Part shown: piece by piece, positions 32,443-41,087 of the stretch | Numbering within the stretch: the first letter of the stretch is position 1 | Layout of the letters: every line of letters starts with the position of its first letter | From: CAZFAP01 sp964516325 | GTDB lineage: Bacteria; Auribacterota; JABMQX01 | Reading direction: 5' to 3' | Assembly (NCBI GenBank): GCA_964516325.1 | Contig: CAZFAP010000017.1 | Span: forward strand, 1-42,500 | Length of the DNA stretch: 42,500 nt | Program-made: the position numbers and the translations under genes | Notes under the pieces: generated by a model | Told to the model about the DNA's origin: nothing | Database searches by the model: none | The model's input: only the letters and a program-made list of their open reading frames with translations

Positions 32443-32473
32443 CGAAAACTTCCCCGGGGCGTGATGCGTCTGT

Positions 32474-32537
32474 GTGGCGTCCCGCCCCGCCCTTGGCGGG
32501 GGACCCGTGGGAATCATGGGCAAGATGCCCATGCCAC
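32474..32537. repeat. GTGGCAT...ATGCCAC element (family C), copy 3
   Basis: GTGGCGTCCCGCCCCGCC on the left and CATGGGCAAGATGCCCATGC then CAC on the right; the right 24 bases equal those of the copy at 11463-11520. Arms CCCGCCC and GGCGGGG pair internally. Confidence 0.8.
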
Positions 32538-32538
32538 G

Positions 32539-32632
32539 CCCTTTCTGCGGTCTCAGCGTTCTCTGCGGTGAGGCACGCTTTGTCCGGGGTCGCGCCCCGC
32601 GTAGCTCACCACCGGAGACTGAGGGGTTACCT
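32539..32632. repeat. Family A half-unit followed by a family D unit
   Basis: TTCTGCGGTCTCAGCG and TTCTCTGCGGTGAGG (about 32543-32573) are family A arms. CGTAGCTCACCACCG with GAGACTGAGGGGTTAC (32599-32630) is family D, as at 11550-11590. The order C, then D is also that of the 11463-11590 block. Confidence 0.7.
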
Positions 32633-32697
32633 ACTCATATAGATTTATGCTGAACCTGCGGAGACCTCCTGTTAATATTCGCGCGGAGGACGGACTG

Positions 32698-33711
32698 ATG
32701 TTTCGGAGAGACGGAAAGACCCGACCCCGAGCGCGATTGACGCTGCTGCCTTGTGCTGTGGCGCTCGTTGTCTGCGGTTGCATGCAGAAGCCGCGAATAG
32801 AGCGCCCGACGGACTTTATCCCCGCCGACGCGGATGTCATCGCTTTGCTTCATTACGACCGGTTCGTCAAGAACGACGTCTTGAGGCGAACGTTCGACCT
32901 CTCGCAACTGGAGCCCGTCCTTTTGAAGGTCGGCCTGTCGTCAGAGAATATCGGGAGGGTCGCGGGCTTTGCCAGGATTAGCATGGCGTCCCTGATTTCG
33001 GCTGACCGCGAAGCCCGGGGAGGAAATCTCAGCGACTTCGGTGTAATCGTCGAGGGAAAGAAACCGCTGCACCCGGTCTTCAAATCGCTCGCTGCGAGCG
33101 GTTGGGTTCGCGAGGCTTATGGAGGGAAAAGGATTTGGTCGGCTCCAGGCGAACCTCTAACGGCGGCATCGCTCCGGGGCAATATGCTCGTGGCAGGCAC
33201 GCCCGCCGGGGTCCGGTCGGTCATAGACGTGGCTCGGGGCAAAACTCTCGCGGCAATGAAGCCGGAGTCCGGGAGCAATTCGGGCGCCATATTTCGCCAG
33301 ATGGGTGCAAGGGGCGATGTGAATATCGTAATATCCTTCTCCCAGGAAATGAAGATGGCGGTCGAGGAACTGGGAAAATCGGCTGGGGTCTTCGGGGGCA
33401 TGGTTGGCGGGAACATGATAGGAGGCGTTCTCGATGTGCTGGGAGCGGGCCGGGGGATTGGACTTTCGTTCGCTGGCACGAAGGATGGGATCAGCTCCAC
33501 GGTTGTTTTTGTAGCGGGAGACGCCACGAGCGCGAAGCTTCTTGCTGGCCTTGTCTCGATGGCCAAGATTGTCGTCCCGAGGATGGGGCAATTCGGGGCG
33601 CCGCCGGAAGCGGTGGAGTTTGTCCGCAGGGTGAAGGTGCGGGCGGAAAACAACCTTGTCTTCATAGATTTCACGTTGCCCGAGAGTATCATCGAAGCCA
33701 AGCCGCGTTAG
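32698..33711 (+). CDS. Putative lipoprotein of unknown function
   Basis: 337 residues from ATG 32698, preceded by GCGGAGGACG; the frame is open back to 32647 but the signal peptide fits the later start. The N-terminus MFRRDGKTRPRARLTLLPCA is basic, followed by VALVVCGC, a possible lipobox with C28 as the acylated residue. The mature part starts PRIERPTDFIPADADVIALL, resembling exported proteins that open with a 'phenylalanine/proline-ADADVIALLHYDRF' strand. Later parts include glycine-rich hydrophobic stretches (SAGVFGGMVGGNMIGGVLDV) and ISSTVVFVAGDATSAKLLAG. I do not recognise a named family. The following 415 bases up to 34126 hold no gene I can support. Confidence 0.75.
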   Translation: MFRRDGKTRPRARLTLLPCAVALVVCGCMQKPRIERPTDFIPADADVIALLHYDRFVKNDVLRRTFDLSQLEPVLLKVGLSSENIGRVAGFARISMASLISADREARGGNLSDFGVIVEGKKPLHPVFKSLAASGWVREAYGGKRIWSAPGEPLTAASLRGNMLVAGTPAGVRSVIDVARGKTLAAMKPESGSNSGAIFRQMGARGDVNIVISFSQEMKMAVEELGKSAGVFGGMVGGNMIGGVLDVLGAGRGIGLSFAGTKDGISSTVVFVAGDATSAKLLAGLVSMAKIVVPRMGQFGAPPEAVEFVRRVKVRAENNLVFIDFTLPESIIEAKPR

Positions 33712-34126
33712 GCACCCAGGCGCACGTAACCCGGCGGCGCCGCGGTCTGAGTTCGCGGGGATTGAGTGTCCTGTGGGAATTCGTGATTGAGCTGTGGCGC
33801 CCCAGCAACCGCTCCTCTTTCCCCGGCGGGAACTATCGGTTGTGTGGCGAACATTTCCAGTCTGAGTGTCTTGTTTGAGACGCTCCTCCGGGCGATTTCC
33901 ATGCTCGTCCCTCGCGGGGCGAGAACGTCAATTGCCGGACCGAAGTGATACCGAAAATTCCGTTGATGGCGGAGGAGGGCTACTCTTAAGATAATAAGGA
34001 GGAGCGGCACCGGACTCAAATCGGACATTTGTTCTTGAGGGCAGTGGTGAGGGCTGCGCTGGCGGGCGAGTGGGCGCTCGTCCTCATCCGCAGCTTGGCT
34101 TGATGTCCACCGGGAAGTAAATACGC

Positions 34127-35812
34127 ATGGCGAACACGGAGTTATTGAAAGAACTTTCGTTTTTCGGTCGCTTCGTCGAGAAGCTCGAGCGAGTTAACTC
34201 GGCGTCGAAAATCTATCGGTTCGCGCTGAGGGAGGTCTCGCGGTTTTTCGGCGCGAGCGAGGGATGCATCGCCATGCGAGACAAGGCGGGCAGCCCCCGA
34301 ATTGAGTTTGAGACCAAGCAAAAGGGGAACTGGGACCTCGACCTTCTCACGGAATTCATCGAAAACAAGCGGCCGCGAGTTCCGCTCAACCTCGTCATGG
34401 CGCCCTTGAGGGTGAAGAACAAGGTCGTGGGTCTCATCGCTCTGAGGAGAGAAAAGCATTTTGCCAAGGGCGAAGGAAGATTCCTGTGTCGGCTCGCGGA
34501 GCGGGTGTCCAAGGAGTTGTCCTGTCGGGAGGAGGTTCGGCTGCTCACGGTGAGGGCGCGCATCAGCAAAGACATCATGCGAGGGCTGCGTCCCAAGGAT
34601 GTCTTCTACAAACTGCTTGATGGCTTGGAGGAGCTTCTTGGTTACGACCACAGTGCCGCCATTCTCATCCTCGACGGCGAAAAGGACGCTTTCATCGTTC
34701 AGGCGGAGAAGATTACCTGGCGGAAAGGAAAGAGCAGTGCCATTGGTCGGGAACTCCCCACCGATCCTGCCGTGAACGCCTTTCTCCTGAACACCAACGT
34801 TCCGTTGACCTTTAACCGGAACACGGACGGGGATTGGCGGGCGTGGGGCTCGCCTTATTATCTGGGCGTTCTCCGAATTCTCGACTACAACACCGGCCCC
34901 TCCATCCCTCCCGAGAAGAGCGTCTTCTGCGCGCCGTTACGCTCCCAGGGACAATTGCTCGGCTTGCTCAAAATTTCGAGCCGCGTCCGTGAGGCGTTCC
35001 ATCCGGATGATGTGCATGCAGTGCAGGAATTCTTGCCGCACGCCAACGCCGCCATCCGCGCCTCTCAGTTGAGTGCGACGCTGCATGAGAGAACGATCGA
35101 GTCCGAAAAGAGGCTGGGCATATTGGAGATTGCAAGGGGAGTCGCGCACGACGTCAATAACGCCCTGGGTACGGTTCTCCCCTTAGTTCAGTCCATCATC
35201 AGCGACCTCAAGCAGTCCTCCGCCGACCCTGAAGAGCTCCTCAAGGACATGCGACACATTGAGGAAAACGTGAAGCTCTGCGCCCGCATTTTCGGCAGCA
35301 TGCTCGATCACGCCAAGTCGGCGGAATCGGGGAAGCTCGCCCCCATCGAGGTCAAGAAGTCCATTCTGGACGCTGTGAAGTTGCTTGAGAGAGGGCTGAA
35401 CATCCGGGGCATATCCGTCGAAATGGACATCGAGGAGGGGCTGCCTTCCATCGAAGCCAATTCGAATCGTCTTCAGCAGGCGTTCTTCAACATCATCACG
35501 AATGCTCGCGATGCCATGCCCAATGGTGGAGTGCTCAAAATAAGGGCTTCCCAGAACGCCAGAATGGTACGGATTTCTTTTCAGGACACCGGCGTCGGAA
35601 TCAAGAGAGATGACCTCAAGAGGGTCATGGAGCCATTCTTCACCACCAAACCCGAAGGGACGGGCCTCGGGCTGTCCATCTGCCGTTCCATTGTCTGGGA
35701 AAGCAACGGCCGGATGAGAATTGAAAGCGAGCCGGGGAAGGGGACAACCGTTTTCGTTGAGTTCCCTGTCAAGACCGGGGAAGGCGAACCGTATGACGAC
35801 GAAACCGAGTGA
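34127..35812 (+). CDS. Soluble GAF-GAF sensor histidine kinase
   Basis: 561 residues without a transmembrane segment or signal peptide, so a cytoplasmic sensor. Two GAF-like domains can be placed: about 25-135 (FFGASEGCIAMRD ... VVGLIALRREKHF) and about 155-315 (GYDHSAAILILDGEKDAF ... FCAPLRSQGQLLGLLKISSR). The phosphoacceptor H341 lies in EIARGVAHDVNNALGTV. The HATPase_c domain has NRLQQAFFNIITNARDAMPN (N box), FQDTGVGIKRDD (G1), FFTTKPEGTGLGLSICRSIV (F and G2). The ligand is unknown. Its end overlaps the start of the next gene by 20 bases, so the two are translationally coupled and very likely partners. Confidence 0.93.
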   Translation: MANTELLKELSFFGRFVEKLERVNSASKIYRFALREVSRFFGASEGCIAMRDKAGSPRIEFETKQKGNWDLDLLTEFIENKRPRVPLNLVMAPLRVKNKVVGLIALRREKHFAKGEGRFLCRLAERVSKELSCREEVRLLTVRARISKDIMRGLRPKDVFYKLLDGLEELLGYDHSAAILILDGEKDAFIVQAEKITWRKGKSSAIGRELPTDPAVNAFLLNTNVPLTFNRNTDGDWRAWGSPYYLGVLRILDYNTGPSIPPEKSVFCAPLRSQGQLLGLLKISSRVREAFHPDDVHAVQEFLPHANAAIRASQLSATLHERTIESEKRLGILEIARGVAHDVNNALGTVLPLVQSIISDLKQSSADPEELLKDMRHIEENVKLCARIFGSMLDHAKSAESGKLAPIEVKKSILDAVKLLERGLNIRGISVEMDIEEGLPSIEANSNRLQQAFFNIITNARDAMPNGGVLKIRASQNARMVRISFQDTGVGIKRDDLKRVMEPFFTTKPEGTGLGLSICRSIVWESNGRMRIESEPGKGTTVFVEFPVKTGEGEPYDDETE

Positions 35813-37103
35813 GCAGCCGAACATCCTCGTGGTGGACGACGAGCCCGGAATTCAGCGGGCCCTCCTGAGAATCCTCTCGCGCAATTACAGCGCAGACGCC
35901 GTCGCTTCCGGCGAGGAAGCCATTCGCAAGCTCGTCGAGAAAGAGTACGACGTCGCCATCGTGGACCTCCGCATGCCGGGGATGGACGGGTTCCAGCTCC
36001 TTCGCACAATCAAACTGTACCGCCCCCAGACGGAAGTCATCATCATGTCGGGGTCGGCTTCCGATGAGAAGCTCATCGAGGCCATCCAGGACCAGGCTTT
36101 CTATTTCGTCACAAAGCCGTTTCAGAAAGAAGTCATCGAGACCCTCGTTGAGCGGTGCGTCTGGGCCCAGAGACTCCAGAGGCAGAACCTGGCCTACATG
36201 GAGCAACTGGAACGATACCTCGAACAGGCCAAGGAGTTTCAGGCGAGCCTTCTGCCGCTTCAGTTTCCGCAGATTCCGGGCGTCACCTGCGGCATACGGT
36301 ATATCCCCAGCGAGGTTTTGGGCGGGGACTTCTACGACTTCCACTCCATCGCTGGCCGTCCGCCTTTCGGGGGCCCGCAGCGGGGAGTGAGTGCGCCGCT
36401 CGCGGAGGACGCATACGTGCCGCCCCAGGGGAGCGCGGGACGGTACACAGCCATGGTTGTTGCGGATGTCTTCGGTCATGGCGTCGTGGCATCCATGAGG
36501 ACGGGAATCGTCAAGTCGCTCTTCGGGGAGGCCGTGAGAGAAGACCCGTCGCCCGTCTCCGTCCTCAGCGCGATCAACAAGGGGATGAATAGATTCGGAG
36601 GCGAGAGTCCTCTTACGCTCTTTTATGGCGTGCTTTGCCTCGACGATATGTCCTTGTGCTACGGCAACGCAGGGCATCCGCCGGCGCTCCTGTGCCGACG
36701 AACGTGCGCCGACCCGCCCGAGGCACCAGCCCTGCCAAGTGCTGTCGCTGAAGTCTCGGCGAGCCCTCTGACCAGGTTTTGCAGGATTGAGAAGCTCGAA
36801 TCCTCCGCGCCGCTCCTCGGCGCCGGAATGGAGTTGCCCCGGGACCTTGAGAGGACAGTGCATCTGTCGCCCGGCGACACCCTCGTGCTTTACACGGATG
36901 GAATCGTCGAGGCTGTGGATTCTGAGCACCGCTGGTTCGGATTGGAGAACGTCGTGCGAACGGTCCAGGAACACGTCGAGCAGCCGCCGGCAGTGATTGC
37001 CGACGAAATCTGCCGCGCCGCGCGACGATTTGCCGCCGGGGGATTGCCGCTCGATGATTTAACCGCCATCGTCCTGAGGTTCGAACGGCGGGCTAAGCCT
37101 TAA
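35793..37103 (+). CDS. Response regulator with PP2C-type (SpoIIE/RsbU-like) phosphatase output
   Basis: 436 residues; start at 35793 chosen because the receiver domain begins directly (NILVVDDEPGI) and the ATG lies in the end of the kinase gene. The receiver domain spans about 8-125 with phosphoacceptor D58 (VDLRMPGMDG), the Thr/Ser switch in MSGSAS and the conserved Lys in VTKPF. A coiled-coil linker (130-160) leads to a PP2C phosphatase: LLPLQFPQIPGV, SEVLGGDFYDF, VVADVFGHGVVASM, LCYGNAGHPPALLC, LYTDGIVEA and PLDDLTAIVLRF, with the metal-binding Asp residues present. Such proteins dephosphorylate anti-sigma-factor antagonists in partner switching; no STAS or anti-sigma gene is in view. Ser/Thr phosphoprotein target unknown. 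Confidence 0.94.
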   Translation: MTTKPSEQPNILVVDDEPGIQRALLRILSRNYSADAVASGEEAIRKLVEKEYDVAIVDLRMPGMDGFQLLRTIKLYRPQTEVIIMSGSASDEKLIEAIQDQAFYFVTKPFQKEVIETLVERCVWAQRLQRQNLAYMEQLERYLEQAKEFQASLLPLQFPQIPGVTCGIRYIPSEVLGGDFYDFHSIAGRPPFGGPQRGVSAPLAEDAYVPPQGSAGRYTAMVVADVFGHGVVASMRTGIVKSLFGEAVREDPSPVSVLSAINKGMNRFGGESPLTLFYGVLCLDDMSLCYGNAGHPPALLCRRTCADPPEAPALPSAVAEVSASPLTRFCRIEKLESSAPLLGAGMELPRDLERTVHLSPGDTLVLYTDGIVEAVDSEHRWFGLENVVRTVQEHVEQPPAVIADEICRAARRFAAGGLPLDDLTAIVLRFERRAKP

Positions 37104-37199
37104 CCGCAGTCTTTCACGATCTTCGCTCCCCGAAAGACCCTGAAAAGCCCGGCTGCATAGCGCTCATTCTCATGGCAGAAGTCGGATTTCCTGTTCTCT

Positions 37200-37460
37200 C
37201 GCCAAGACGCAAAGACGCGAAGCGTTTCACCGCGGAGAGCGCACAGACCGCAGAGAAGAAGAGTTCTGACAGGATGACAGGGTTGACGGGATGATGAGGA
37301 ACCGCAGATGGACGCGGATGAACTCAGATGGATTGAAAAGTGTATATCTGCGTGCATCCGCGGTTAATCCGCCATCGTGTGTGGCGCCAAGGGCGCCATT
37401 ATCCTGTCCACGTCCTCTGCGTGGTTGGTGGCTTTGCGAGAGATCTCTCGCGCGCCAAGG
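37200..37460. repeat. Composite dispersed repeat (family A), copy 2
   Basis: Begins GCCAAGACGCAAAGACGCGA, then CACCGCGGAGAGCGCACAGA. From 37246 to 37421 it follows 2888-3083 in order (TTCTGACAGGATGACAGG, AACCGCAGATGGACGCGGAT, TGCGTGCATCCGCGGTTAAT, GGGCGCCATTATCCTGTCC). The end (CTCTGCGTGGTTGGTGGCTT then TGCGAGAGA) matches 41275-41322 inverted. No gene in this stretch. Confidence 0.85.
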
Positions 37461-37778
37461 GCGGGGGCCGCCGCCGCGTGGCCGCGATTTTCGGGGCAGA
37501 GCACACCGAGACCGCGCAGACGTGTCTTACCTCAAGCGGGCTCCGGCTAAAAGCTCCGCGAACGAATCGCGCGCCCCTGGTTGCCGACACCGACGCATGG
37601 AGTAGAAGAGCAGTGCAACCGACGAAAGCCGTCAGGCCCATGCTTTGTCGGACTCATTGCCCGCGCCTGAGGTCATCAACTCTCCCGCAAAGCTTCGCTT
37701 CTCCTACGGGAAGCAGTTCTCCCTCTGCGTCCTCGGCGTTCTCTGCGGTGCACAGGCGCTGGGATGTCCACACCGACG
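37461..37778. other. Intergenic remainder with repeat fragments
   Basis: Between the composite repeat and porB. It contains a diverged family B-like unit (about 37532-37556, AAGCGGGCTCCGGCTAAAAG) and a family A arm (about 37715-37752, CTCTGCGTCCTCGGCGTTCT then CTGCGGT). No gene, promoter or terminator is convincing here. Confidence 0.5.
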
Positions 37779-38741
37779 TTACTCGCTGGCCTTCGCCCCT
37801 TCGGTCTCGCCGCACAGGAACAGAAGCTCGTTCCAGCGGTCGTCTATGTCCTTTTGAATCTGCTCGACAAGCGGCTTATTCTGCGGCGTGAGAAGGTGCT
37901 GGAATCGCCGCTGAATCTTCAACCATTCTTCAATCGGGACATGCTTCTTTGGCTTGTAGTTGAGTTTCCACTTGCCGTTCTCGACCTCGTAGAGAGGCCA
38001 GAAGCGTGTCTCGACGGCAAGCTTAGTCACGTCCAGCGACGCTTCGGGAGCGCACCGCCATCCCCGAAAGCACGACGAGAGGATGTTGATGAACTTCGGC
38101 CCCCTGATCTCCATCGCCTTCTGAACTTTTCCCATGAGGTCGTTCCAGCGGTCAGGCGTCGTCTGGGCGACATACGGGATGCTGTGAGCCGCCATGATTT
38201 TCGTGAGGTCCTTGCGGAACTGGGTCTTGCCGGGGATGACCTCGCCCGCAGGAGAGGTGGAAGTCGCGGCGCCTTTCGGCGTGGAGCCGGACCTCTGGAT
38301 GCCGGTGTTCATATACGCCTGGTTGTCGTAGCAGACGTACAGCATATCGTGCCCGCGTTCCATCGCCCCGGAAAGAGCCTGCAAGCCGATGTCGTACGTG
38401 CCGCCGTCGCCCCCGAAGGCAATGAATTTAATTTCTTTGTCCTCTGCCGGAGCAGGAAGCCTTCCCTGCTTCTTGAGGGATTGATAGGCCGCCTCAACTC
38501 CGCTCATGACAGCAGCCGAGTTCTCGAACGCGCAGTGGATGTACGGAACTCGCCATGCCGAATAGGGGAAGATCGTCGTCGCCACTTCAAGGCAGCCCGT
38601 GGCGAAGGATATGACGACCGGCTCGTCCACCGCCAGCAGCACTTCCTTGATGGCGATGATGCTTCCACATGCCGCGCAGCAGCGGTGTCCCGGCGCCACC
38701 GAGCTTTCTTTATGTGAGAGCTTCTTCAACGAAATTGCCAT
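37779..38741 (-). CDS. porB: Pyruvate:ferredoxin-type oxidoreductase, beta subunit
   Basis: 320 residues. The thiamine-pyrophosphate and iron-sulfur subunit of a four-subunit 2-oxoacid:ferredoxin oxidoreductase, which makes acetyl-CoA, CO2 and reduced ferredoxin from pyruvate. The TPP motif is FGGDGGTYDIGLQALSGAME with NQAYMNTG. Cluster cysteines are in GHRCCAACGS (C22, C25), TGCLEV and SSCFRGWRC. HCAFENSAAVMSGVEAAYQS, SGSTPKGAATSTSP and the final HVPIEEWLKIQRRFQHL fit PorB. Cytoplasmic. Last gene of porC-porD-porA-porB; the 135-base gap to porA is filled by a repeat. A 2-oxoisovalerate or 2-oxoglutarate specificity cannot be fully excluded, but the PYS and STPKGA features favour pyruvate. 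Confidence 0.94.
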   Translation of the reverse strand: MAISLKKLSHKESSVAPGHRCCAACGSIIAIKEVLLAVDEPVVISFATGCLEVATTIFPYSAWRVPYIHCAFENSAAVMSGVEAAYQSLKKQGRLPAPAEDKEIKFIAFGGDGGTYDIGLQALSGAMERGHDMLYVCYDNQAYMNTGIQRSGSTPKGAATSTSPAGEVIPGKTQFRKDLTKIMAAHSIPYVAQTTPDRWNDLMGKVQKAMEIRGPKFINILSSCFRGWRCAPEASLDVTKLAVETRFWPLYEVENGKWKLNYKPKKHVPIEEWLKIQRRFQHLLTPQNKPLVEQIQKDIDDRWNELLFLCGETEGAKASE

Positions 38742-38764
38742 TGTCTATTGTCCTCCTCCTATGT

Positions 38765-38860
38765 TCACCGCCGAGACCGTGGAGTACGCGCAGAACACGA
38801 CGGCGTGTCCCTCAGAAAGTCGGCTCTGCGCCCTCTGCGTTCTCTGCGGTTCAGTTCTCA
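38765..38860. repeat. Family A repeat inside the por operon (porA-porB gap)
   Basis: ACCGCCGAGACCGTGGAGTA at 38765 and GCGCCCTCTGCGTTCTCTGC then GGTTC at the right end are complementary arms of an imperfect hairpin. It occupies most of the 135-base spacer between two genes of the same operon. Confidence 0.75.
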
Positions 38861-38876
38861 TCTGTTTTTCCTGAGC

Positions 38877-40043
38877 TTACTCGCGGACACCGATGTAGAA
38901 AGCCTGCTCGGCGTATTTCTCGTCCTTCAGGTCTCGGAAGACCGACTTCATCATCTCGATATGAATGTCTCTTCCGCCGAGACCGTAGATATAATTGCTT
39001 ATCTTCGCGGACGACTGACCGTAAAGAGCCGCCCGGATTTCCGAGAAGACGGGTCCCCCGATGGAATTCACGCCATCGGCTCTGTCCATGACGGCGATTC
39101 CCCTGGCGCGGGCGAGCGCCCCGATAAGCTCCTCCGCAGGGAACGGCCGGAACACTCGCAACTTCAGCAGCCCAACCTTTTCGCCTGCCGCACGCAATTC
39201 GTCCACGGCGGCCTTTGCCGTCCCGGAAGCCGAGCCGAGGCAGACCATGATGTGCTCGGCGTCCCCCGTGAAATACTCGTCGAAAAGCCCGTACTTCCGC
39301 CCGGAGAGCAGTTCGTATTCCTCCGCGACCTTGAGGATGACCGGCATGCAATTCCTCATCGCTTCCGCTTCCTGCCTTTTGTGCTCGAAGTAATAATCCT
39401 GCAGGTCAAGAGGTCCGTAAGTGACCGGGTGCTCCACGTCGAGAAGCGGGTGCTGAGGAACATATTCCCCGATGAATCCCTTGACCTCGTGGTCCTCGAG
39501 AATCTCGACCCGCTCGACAGTATGGCTGAGGATGAACCCGTCGTAGCAGACCATCAACGGCAGGAGCACGTTGCTATTCTCGGCGATCTTCACCGCCTGG
39601 AGTACGTTGTCGTAAACCTCCTGGCAGTTCTCGCAATACAGTTGAATCCAGCCGGTGTCGCGGGCGCCCATGGAGTCGGAATGGTCGCAGTGAATGTTGA
39701 TCGGTGCGCTGAGGGCCCGGTTGACCAACGGCATGACAATCGGCAGCCGCATCGCAGCGGCAATATACAGAATCTCCCACATCAGCGCCATTCCCTGGGA
39801 GGACGTCGCGGTCATTACTCTCGCTCCCGCCGCCGAGGCGCCGACGCACGCGCTCATCGCGCTGTGCTCCGACTCGACCAGGATAAGCTCCGTCGGGACT
39901 TTCCCGTTGGCGACGTAATCGGCGAACTTGTGCATAAGCTCCGTCTGCGGCGTGATCGGATATGCCGCCACCACATCCGGAGCGATCTGTCGCATGGCTT
40001 CCGCGCCCGCTTCATTTCCCGTAAGTGGCAAAACCTTGCTCAT
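38877..40043 (-). CDS. porA: Pyruvate:ferredoxin-type oxidoreductase, alpha subunit
   Basis: 388 residues. The pyrimidine-binding subunit of the complex. Diagnostic stretches: KVLPLTGNEAGAEAMRQIAP, VVAAYPITPQTELMHKFADY, VESEHSAMSACVGASAAGAR, TATSSQGMALMWEILYIAAA, LPIVMPLVNRALSAPINIHC and DHSDSMGARDTGWIQLYCEN. The C-terminal domain (from about 260) has MVCLGSASGTAKAAVDELRA, GLLKLRVFRPFPAEELIGAL and AVMDRADGVNSIGGPVFSEI. Length is typical. Third gene of the minus-strand operon; a 70-base gap holding a repeat separates it from porD. Its ATG at 40043 has GGAGGAAAT upstream. Confidence 0.96.
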   Translation of the reverse strand: MSKVLPLTGNEAGAEAMRQIAPDVVAAYPITPQTELMHKFADYVANGKVPTELILVESEHSAMSACVGASAAGARVMTATSSQGMALMWEILYIAAAMRLPIVMPLVNRALSAPINIHCDHSDSMGARDTGWIQLYCENCQEVYDNVLQAVKIAENSNVLLPLMVCYDGFILSHTVERVEILEDHEVKGFIGEYVPQHPLLDVEHPVTYGPLDLQDYYFEHKRQEAEAMRNCMPVILKVAEEYELLSGRKYGLFDEYFTGDAEHIMVCLGSASGTAKAAVDELRAAGEKVGLLKLRVFRPFPAEELIGALARARGIAVMDRADGVNSIGGPVFSEIRAALYGQSSAKISNYIYGLGGRDIHIEMMKSVFRDLKDEKYAEQAFYIGVRE

Positions 40044-40061
40044 ATTTCCTCCTGAATCTCG

Positions 40062-40116
40062 AAACCGCGGATGGACGCAGATGATCCGCGTTTATCCGCG
40101 TTAATCTGCGGTTCTA
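40062..40116. repeat. Family A (CGCGGATGGACGC-type) repeat inside the por operon (porD-porA gap)
   Basis: ACCGCGGATGGACGCAGATG at the left and ATCCGCGTTAATCTGCGGTT at the right are complementary arms around GATCCGCGTTT. It fills the whole spacer between porD and porA. Confidence 0.85.
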
Positions 40117-40458
40117 TTTCTCTTGATTGGCTTCCTCGACGGCTTTGACTCCGCGTTCATCCGCCTTGACTTTGTCCTTGTCCGATTCGAGGATCATCTC
40201 GATGGCGTCCACCGGGCAGATTTCGGCGCAGAGGCCGCATCCCTTGCAGTGCATGTAGTCGTACCCTGTCATCTCCTCATTTTCCGCATAGATGCTGGAG
40301 TCAGGACAGATCAGCCAGCACCTCATGCAGTTGATGCATTTCGTCTTGTCCACGACGGGCCGGAACGTCCGCCACGACCCGGTCTCGTATTCTACGGAAT
40401 TGCCGCCCTGGAGGATTCTCCCTCCTATGGGCAACTCTCTCCAACCTTTCTCAGGCAT
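40114..40458 (-). CDS. porD: Pyruvate:ferredoxin-type oxidoreductase, delta (ferredoxin) subunit
   Basis: 114 residues. Carries two [4Fe-4S] clusters that pass electrons to external ferredoxin. The cysteine sets are KCINCMRCWLICPDSSI and HCKGCGLCAEICPVDAIEM, both complete C-x2-C-x2-C-x3-C-P. The N-terminal 35 residues (WRELPIGGRILQGGNSVEYE then TGSWRTFRP) match the PorD-specific leader rather than free ferredoxins. The C-terminal tail is charged (KDKVKADERG). Its start overlaps the porC stop by eight bases, indicating coupled translation. Confidence 0.95.
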   Translation of the reverse strand: MPEKGWRELPIGGRILQGGNSVEYETGSWRTFRPVVDKTKCINCMRCWLICPDSSIYAENEEMTGYDYMHCKGCGLCAEICPVDAIEMILESDKDKVKADERGVKAVEEANQEK

Positions 40459-41038
40459 TTTCGCTCTTGACCTCCTCGTATGCTCGGTTTATCGTCCTCA
40501 GATTCTTCTCCACGACTTCTTTCCCAAACTTCCCGGAGAACGTTTTCTTCAGTCCTTCCACCACATTCTCAAGTTTGACCAGCCCGGTGATTTTGACCAG
40601 GGCGCCAACCATCGGCATGTTCGGGATGTTGCGCTTAAGCTCGGCAAGCGCGATTCCCGTGCCGTCTATCGTGCAGACCCTGTATCCGCGGATGTTGTAC
40701 TGCTTTCTTGCCTCGTCGGGACTGAGCGAGGTGTTAATAAGGATGATCCCGTCATCCGATAGCCCTTCAAACACGTCCACCGCCCCTATCAGCGTCGGGT
40801 CAACGATGATTACCGCGTCGGGGGTATAGACCGCCGAGTGCAGCTTGATTGGCTGAGAGCTAACGCGAGTGTAGCTCCTCATCGGGGCGCCGGAGCGTTC
40901 CGGACCGTACTCCGGGAAAGCCTGACTGTACTTCCCTTCCGATATGGCGACCTGCGTGAAGAAGTCAGCGGCGGTTTTCGCCCCCTGCCCTCCACGCGAG
41001 TGCCATCGCATCTGAATCACAACGTCTTTTCGTGCCAT
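40451..41038 (-). CDS. porC: Pyruvate:ferredoxin-type oxidoreductase, gamma subunit
   Basis: 195 residues. The domain III subunit of the complex: MRWHSRGGQGAKTAADFFTQ, FPEYGPERSGAPMRSYTRVS, ADAVIIVDPTLIG-like strand and NIPNMPMVGALVKITGLVKL are the family hallmarks. Length is normal. CGGAGGAAGAAC precedes the ATG at 41038. First gene of the por operon. Upstream (41088-41130) lies a tandem direct repeat with an internal palindrome that could be an operator. The C-terminal FGKEVVEKNLRTINRAYEEV is helical. Confidence 0.95.
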   Translation of the reverse strand: MARKDVVIQMRWHSRGGQGAKTAADFFTQVAISEGKYSQAFPEYGPERSGAPMRSYTRVSSQPIKLHSAVYTPDAVIIVDPTLIGAVDVFEGLSDDGIILINTSLSPDEARKQYNIRGYRVCTIDGTGIALAELKRNIPNMPMVGALVKITGLVKLENVVEGLKKTFSGKFGKEVVEKNLRTINRAYEEVKSENA

Positions 41039-41087
41039 GCAAGTTCTTCCTCCGATCGAGTTTCAAACCATCGCTTCTGCAGCTTCT

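Noticed and set aside
37104..37778. Protein-coding gene in the gap between the phosphatase and porB
   Set aside because: All ORFs here are short, lie over dispersed repeats and have no recognisable content or ribosome-binding site.
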